Of a stretch of DNA of 64,000 nucleotides, positions 58,115 through 64,000 are shown in pieces. Within the stretch, counting starts at the first letter, position 1; each line of letters opens with the position of its first letter. Source of the DNA: Rhizobacter sp964253025 (GTDB lineage Bacteria > Pseudomonadota > Gammaproteobacteria > Burkholderiales > Burkholderiaceae_C). A program made the position numbers and the translations under genes. Where the stretch lies: assembly GCF_964253025.1 (NCBI RefSeq), contig NZ_CAXUQC020000001.1:1364001-1428000 (forward strand). The letters are read 5' to 3'. The notes beneath the pieces were generated by a model, which saw nothing but the letters and a program-made list of their open reading frames with translations, was not told the origin of the DNA and did no database searches.

Positions 58115-60091
58115 ATGGCAACGAAACCGAGCAATTCCTCGTACGGCGAGGCGTCCATCCGCGTCCTCAAGGGGCTGGAGCCCGTCAAGCAGCGGCCGGG
58201 CATGTACACCCGCACCGACAACCCGCTGCACATCATTCAGGAAGTGATCGACAACGCGGCCGACGAAGCGCTGGCCCAGCACGGCAAGCGCATCGACGTC
58301 ACGCTGCACATCGACGGCTCGGTCAGCGTCCAGGACGACGGCCGCGGCATTCCGTTCGGCCTGCACCCCGAAGAGAAGGTGCCCGTCGTCGAGATCGTCT
58401 TCACCCGGCTGCACGCCGGCGGCAAGTTCGACAAGGGCTCGGGCGGCGCCTACAGCTTCTCCGGCGGCCTGCACGGCGTGGGCGTCAGCGTGACCAATGC
58501 GCTGTGCAAGCGCCTGGAGGTAAGCGTCTGGCGCGAGGGCCAGGTCGCCACGCTCGCCTTCTCGGGTGGCGACGTCATCGAACCGCTGGCCACCCGCAAG
58601 GGGACCTCGGGCGACCGCCGCAGCGGCACCACGGTGCGCGCCTGGCCGGATGCCCGCTACTTCGAGACGGTCGAGTTCCCGCGCCACGAACTGACCCACC
58701 TGCTGCGCAGCAAGGCCGTGCTGATGCCGGGCGTGAGCGTGTCGCTCACGGTGGAGAAGTCGGGCGACGTCACCACCTGGCTCTACAAGGGCGGCCTGCG
58801 CGACTACCTGTCGCAAACGCTGACGGCCGACCCCGTCATCCCGCTGTTCGAGGGCGAGCACTACGCGGACAAGGGCGAAACCGAGAACTTCGCCGAAGGC
58901 GAGGGCGCCGCCTGGTGCGTGGCTTTCACCGAAGACGGCTCGCCCATGCGCGAGAGCTACGTGAACCTGATCCCGACGGTGAACGGCGGCACGCACGAGT
59001 CCGGGCTCAAGGACGGCCTGTTCGGCGCGGTGAAGGGCTTCATCGACCTGCACAGCCTGCTGCCCAAGGGCGTGAAACTGATGCCCGAGGACGTCTTCTC
59101 CCGGGCGAGCTTCGTGCTCAGCGCCAAGGTCCTCGACCCGCAGTTCCAGGGCCAGATCAAGGAGCGTCTCAACAGCCGCGACGCGCTTCGCCTGGTGTCC
59201 ACCTATGTGAAGCCGGCGATGGAGCTGTGGCTGAACCAGCATGTGGACCTCGGCAAGAAGCTCGCCGAACTCGTCATTCGCCAGGCGCAGACCCGCCAGC
59301 GTGCCAGCCAGAAGGTGGAGAAGCGCAAGGGGTCGGGCGTGGCGGTGCTGCCCGGCAAGCTCACCGATTGCGAAAGCCGCGACCTGAACCTCAACGAGCT
59401 CTTCCTCGTCGAGGGTGACTCGGCCGGTGGCAGCGCCAAGATGGGCCGCAACAAGGAAACGCAGGCCATCCTGCCGTTGCGGGGCAAGGTGCTCAACGCC
59501 TGGGAGGTCGAGCGCGACCGGCTCTTCGCCAACAACGAGATCCACGACATCTCGGTGGCCATCGGCATCGATCCCCACGGCCCCAACGACGCGCCCGACA
59601 TGAGCGGACTGCGCTACGGCAAGGTCTGCATCCTGAGCGATGCCGACGTCGACGGCTCTCACATCCAGGTGCTGTTGCTGACGCTGTTCTTCCGGCATTT
59701 TCCGAAGCTCGTGGAGACCGGCCACCTCTACATCGCCAAGCCGCCGCTGTTCCGCGTCGATGCCCCGGCCCGGGGCAAGAAGCCGGCGGCCAAGATCTAT
59801 GCGCTCGACGAAGGCGAACTCGCGGCCACGCTGGACAAGCTGCGCAAGGAAGGCGCGCGCGAGAACGCCTGGAGCATCGGGCGCTTCAAGGGCCTCGGCG
59901 AGATGAACGCCGAGCAGCTCTGGGAGACCACGCTCAACCCCGACACCCGCCGCCTGCTGCAGGTGGGCTTCGGCGCGCTCGACTTCACGGCCACCGTCGA
60001 CTCGCTCACCAAGCTGATGGGCAAGGGCGAGGCGCAGGCCCGCCGCGACCTGATGGAACTGCACGGCAACGACGTGGAGCTCGACGTCTGA
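58115..60091 (+). CDS. parE: DNA topoisomerase IV subunit B
   Basis: A 658-residue ATPase subunit of topoisomerase IV, which decatenates daughter chromosomes. GHKL motifs EVIDNAADEAL, QDDGRGIPFG and GGLHGVGVS; the TOPRIM motifs LFLVEGDSAGGSA and LSDADVDGSHIQVLLLT. C-terminal MNAEQLWETTLNP is conserved. Length and the context with parC downstream distinguish it from gyrB. Confidence 0.97.
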   Translation: MATKPSNSSYGEASIRVLKGLEPVKQRPGMYTRTDNPLHIIQEVIDNAADEALAQHGKRIDVTLHIDGSVSVQDDGRGIPFGLHPEEKVPVVEIVFTRLHAGGKFDKGSGGAYSFSGGLHGVGVSVTNALCKRLEVSVWREGQVATLAFSGGDVIEPLATRKGTSGDRRSGTTVRAWPDARYFETVEFPRHELTHLLRSKAVLMPGVSVSLTVEKSGDVTTWLYKGGLRDYLSQTLTADPVIPLFEGEHYADKGETENFAEGEGAAWCVAFTEDGSPMRESYVNLIPTVNGGTHESGLKDGLFGAVKGFIDLHSLLPKGVKLMPEDVFSRASFVLSAKVLDPQFQGQIKERLNSRDALRLVSTYVKPAMELWLNQHVDLGKKLAELVIRQAQTRQRASQKVEKRKGSGVAVLPGKLTDCESRDLNLNELFLVEGDSAGGSAKMGRNKETQAILPLRGKVLNAWEVERDRLFANNEIHDISVAIGIDPHGPNDAPDMSGLRYGKVCILSDADVDGSHIQVLLLTLFFRHFPKLVETGHLYIAKPPLFRVDAPARGKKPAAKIYALDEGELAATLDKLRKEGARENAWSIGRFKGLGEMNAEQLWETTLNPDTRRLLQVGFGALDFTATVDSLTKLMGKGEAQARRDLMELHGNDVELDV

Positions 60092-60103
60092 GCGTGCCCG
60101 CCG

Positions 60104-60742
60104 ATGAGCAAGGCCCCCGTCACCCGACCGCTGATCCACTCCGGCGCACGCTACACGGTGGAGCTCGCCCGCTGCATCCTGTTCGGGGTGCTGCTCAGTG
60201 CCGCGTCGGCGACGGCCTTCTTTCTGCTGGCGACCCGTGGCGGCGCCGTGCACCGCAGCCTCGTGCTGCTGTTGTCGGCGCTCGTGTTCCCGTTGCTCTA
60301 TGCGCTGGCCGGCCACCAGCGCGGCGTCGGACGGGCCCTGGCGTCGCTCACCCGGTCGCATGGCGGCTTGCTCTACGACCACACGCTCGGGCGCTTCTTC
60401 GAGACGGTGGAAGCCCGTCGTCCCGGGGCCTTCGCTGCCGCCATGGCGTCGCCGACCCGGCTGGTGCAGCAGTTCCGGCTCTACCTGCACGAGCAGCCTG
60501 CCATGCCGCGGCCCGTGCGGCGCGTCGCCGTGCGCTACGTGAGTCGTTTGGTGCAGCGGCTTGGCGAGAGCGGCCTTCCTGCCGACCAACTCCTGGAAGA
60601 TGGCCGGGTGAATCCGGCGGCCCTGCGCCACTGGGCCATCCAGCGCATGCACGACCAGTTCCTGCCGTCGTGGCAAGGCTTCGGCCTGGTGTGCGGCCTG
60701 CAGCTCATGGCCACCGCGGCCCTGGTGTGGGCGTCCCGATGA
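60104..60742 (+). CDS. Uncharacterised membrane protein between parE and parC
   Basis: A 212-residue protein with two N-terminal membrane helices (CILFGVLLSAASATAFFLLA; SLVLLLSALVFPLLYALAG), a ~110-residue cytoplasmic helical middle, and a last hydrophobic helix (FGLVCGLQLMATAALVWAS). Not recognised. 12 bp after parE, and its stop overlaps the transglycosylase ATG, so it belongs to the topoisomerase operon. Confidence 0.78.
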   Translation: MSKAPVTRPLIHSGARYTVELARCILFGVLLSAASATAFFLLATRGGAVHRSLVLLLSALVFPLLYALAGHQRGVGRALASLTRSHGGLLYDHTLGRFFETVEARRPGAFAAAMASPTRLVQQFRLYLHEQPAMPRPVRRVAVRYVSRLVQRLGESGLPADQLLEDGRVNPAALRHWAIQRMHDQFLPSWQGFGLVCGLQLMATAALVWASR

Positions 60743-61404
60743 TCCGGTGGTCGGCTTGCCTCGTGGCCCTGGCGGGCCTGCTGCCCGCGGCGGTCCGCGC
60801 CGAGGTGTGGGGCTTCGTCGACGGGGCGGGCGTCGCGCATGTCGCTGCCACGCAGGTGGATGCACGCTACCGCCTGCTGCTGGGCGACGCGGCGCCCGCT
60901 GCCGCCCAGCGGGTGCCCGGCAAGACCGACACCGCGGCGTCGCTGGTCACCTGGCTGGAGTACGCGCCGGAGGTCAAGGCGCTGCAACCGGTGCTGCGTG
61001 AAGCGGCCCGCGTGCATGGCGTCGACATCGAACTCCTCAAGGCGGTGATCGCCGTCGAGTCGGCCTTCGATGCAGCCGCCGTGTCGCCCCGAGGGGCGGT
61101 CGGCCTCATGCAGATCATGCCCTTGTCGGCCGAGTTGCCACACCACCGCCTGCTGGACCCGCGCACGAACATCCTCGCGGGCGCCCGCCTCCTCGCCCGG
61201 CTCATCCGCCGCCACGAGGGCATCGACGTGGCACTCGCGGCCTGGAATGCCGGCGAAGGCACGGTGCGCCGCCATGGCGGCAAGATGCCGCCCCTGCCCG
61301 AGACACGGGCCCACGTGCACCAGGTGCTCGAACTCTACTGGGCCCTGCTGCAGGCCCGGCCCCCCGCACCACGGACGCCGCTGCGCGTCCATCCGAATCC
61401 CTGA
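60739..61404 (+). CDS. Lytic transglycosylase (SLT domain)
   Basis: A 221-residue periplasmic murein lytic enzyme. Signal peptide ending AAVRA (~21), a short DUF4124-like N-domain (EVWGFVDGAGVAHVA), then an SLT domain: catalytic Glu in IAVESAFDAAAVS, GAVGLMQIMPLSA, NILAGARLLARL and LAAWNAGEGTVRR. ATG 60739 overlaps the preceding stop (ATGA). Between the topoisomerase IV genes, it is presumably co-expressed with them. Confidence 0.92.
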   Translation: MIRWSACLVALAGLLPAAVRAEVWGFVDGAGVAHVAATQVDARYRLLLGDAAPAAAQRVPGKTDTAASLVTWLEYAPEVKALQPVLREAARVHGVDIELLKAVIAVESAFDAAAVSPRGAVGLMQIMPLSAELPHHRLLDPRTNILAGARLLARLIRRHEGIDVALAAWNAGEGTVRRHGGKMPPLPETRAHVHQVLELYWALLQARPPAPRTPLRVHPNP

Positions 61405-61415
61405 GAAGCCTCACG

Positions 61416-63695
<2,280 letters not shown>

Positions 63696-63710
<15 letters not shown>

Positions 63711-63727
63711 TGTGCTGCCGACCTGAT
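63696..63727 (+). repeat. 16-bp tandem duplication at parC stop
   Basis: GTGCTGCCGACCTGAT occurs twice head to tail (63696-63711 and 63712-63727), including the parC stop codon. The repeat is exact, so it is probably recent slippage or a small duplication. Confidence 0.9.
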
Positions 63728-63819
63728 CGGCCGGGTCGGCGCCGCCGCGATCGTTAACACCCCGGATGGCGGGGGCGGGCCAAGTTCGCTAGGATGATCG
63801 GCTCGCCCCGGAGCCGACC

Positions 63820-64000
63820 ATTCAGACCCCGCCCACCGAACCCGCCCCGCGCGCCGCCTTGGCCTCGCCCTGGGCGCCGCTGTCGCAGCCCGTGTTCCGA
63901 ATGCTGTGGAGCGTCTGGCTGACGGCCAACATCTGCATGTGGATGAACGACGTGGCGGCAGCGTGGATGATGACCTCGCTGACCACCTCCCCGGTGATGG
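63820..64000 (+). CDS. MFS transporter (MFS_3 type), N-terminal fragment
   Basis: An open frame runs to the window end with MFS_3-like sequence: SPWAPLSQPVFRMLWSVWL, then NICMWMNDVAAAWMMTSL. These match the N-terminal helix and loop of the enterobactin-exporter type of MFS. The start is uncertain: a stop at 63790-63792 leaves no upstream ATG. ATT 63820 has CGGAG 7 bp upstream, TTG 63859 and a later GTG are alternatives. The protein continues beyond the window. Confidence 0.75.
   Translation, partial: MQTPPTEPAPRAALASPWAPLSQPVFRMLWSVWLTANICMWMNDVAAAWMMTSLTTSPVM

Noticed and set aside
58100..60865. 921-codon minus-strand open frame over parE
   Set aside because: Antisense shadow; parE motifs are complete on the plus strand.

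Overview
The window reads as a chromosomal segment of a high-GC betaproteobacterium, most likely Burkholderiales (Rubrivivax/Roseateles/Leptothrix-like). The pointers are strong GC bias, the gene neighbourhoods (coaBC-dut, parE-...-parC, riboswitch-gcvT-gcvH-gcvP, bamC-dapA) and protein resemblance. Species assignment is inference. No rRNA, tRNA, CRISPR array, transposase or integrase gene was seen.

Left part (1-16065) is accessory. After an edge-truncated unknown gene come a hybrid sensor histidine kinase (559-2433) and, convergent to it, a BetR-HTH/receiver regulator (2449-3327). Past an AT-richer promoter region with a perfect palindrome and repeated ATTGC motifs lies a single gene (3531-4832) that looks like FlhD fused to FlhC, the class of master activator that drives transfer in SXT/IncC-type elements (SetDC/AcaDC), but in one chain. 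Downstream is an ICE-like transfer block: TraI_2/MobH-like protein, TraD-like coupling protein, DUF4400 membrane protein, then a tightly coupled operon trbB-trbC-trbD-trbE-trbJ-trbL plus an 88-residue membrane protein. The block is strange in three independent ways: the relaxase homologue has lost its His/HD residues, the coupling protein has lost both P-loop glycines, and trbF/trbG/trbI (VirB8/9/10) are absent where they should follow trbL. The VirB11 and VirB4 ATPases keep intact Walker motifs. This reduced or repurposed secretion/transfer locus with a fused FlhDC-like activator is the best candidate for something undescribed.

16066-16589 has no gene. 16590-19244 is a four-gene coupled operon (cytochrome c, small exported protein, GMC flavoprotein, small membrane protein) that looks like a periplasmic dehydrogenase feeding electrons to cytochrome c. 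Then come a tautomerase, an acyltransferase-3 membrane protein and, read leftwards, the glycine-cleavage operon gcvT-gcvH-gcvP plus a lipoprotein hydrolase behind a tandem glycine riboswitch (26512-26746).

27042-37960 is metabolic: a secreted GH16 glucanase, ETF:ubiquinone oxidoreductase, an SDR, a YceH protein, an ArsR/AHSA1 pair, an RlmN-like radical SAM enzyme, a thioredoxin, and a PAS-LuxR regulator divergent from 3-oxoacid CoA-transferase scoAB across a striking inverted repeat, then succinate-semialdehyde dehydrogenase. 38118-42815 holds alaS followed by three tandem, diverged copies of one uncharacterised secreted protein. 42927-45900 is a bd-type (CIO-like) quinol oxidase with a GbsR/MarR regulator.

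46071-64000 is mostly core: lepB-coaBC-dut, an FKBP isomerase divergent from a RoxA-like ribosomal oxygenase, an Ala-rich lipoprotein with a clear terminator, a metallo-hydrolase, bamC, dapA, a methyltransferase/SDR/small protein/MFS operon, an outer-membrane protein, topoisomerase IV (parE ... parC with a membrane protein and a lytic transglycosylase between), and the start of another MFS transporter at the right edge.
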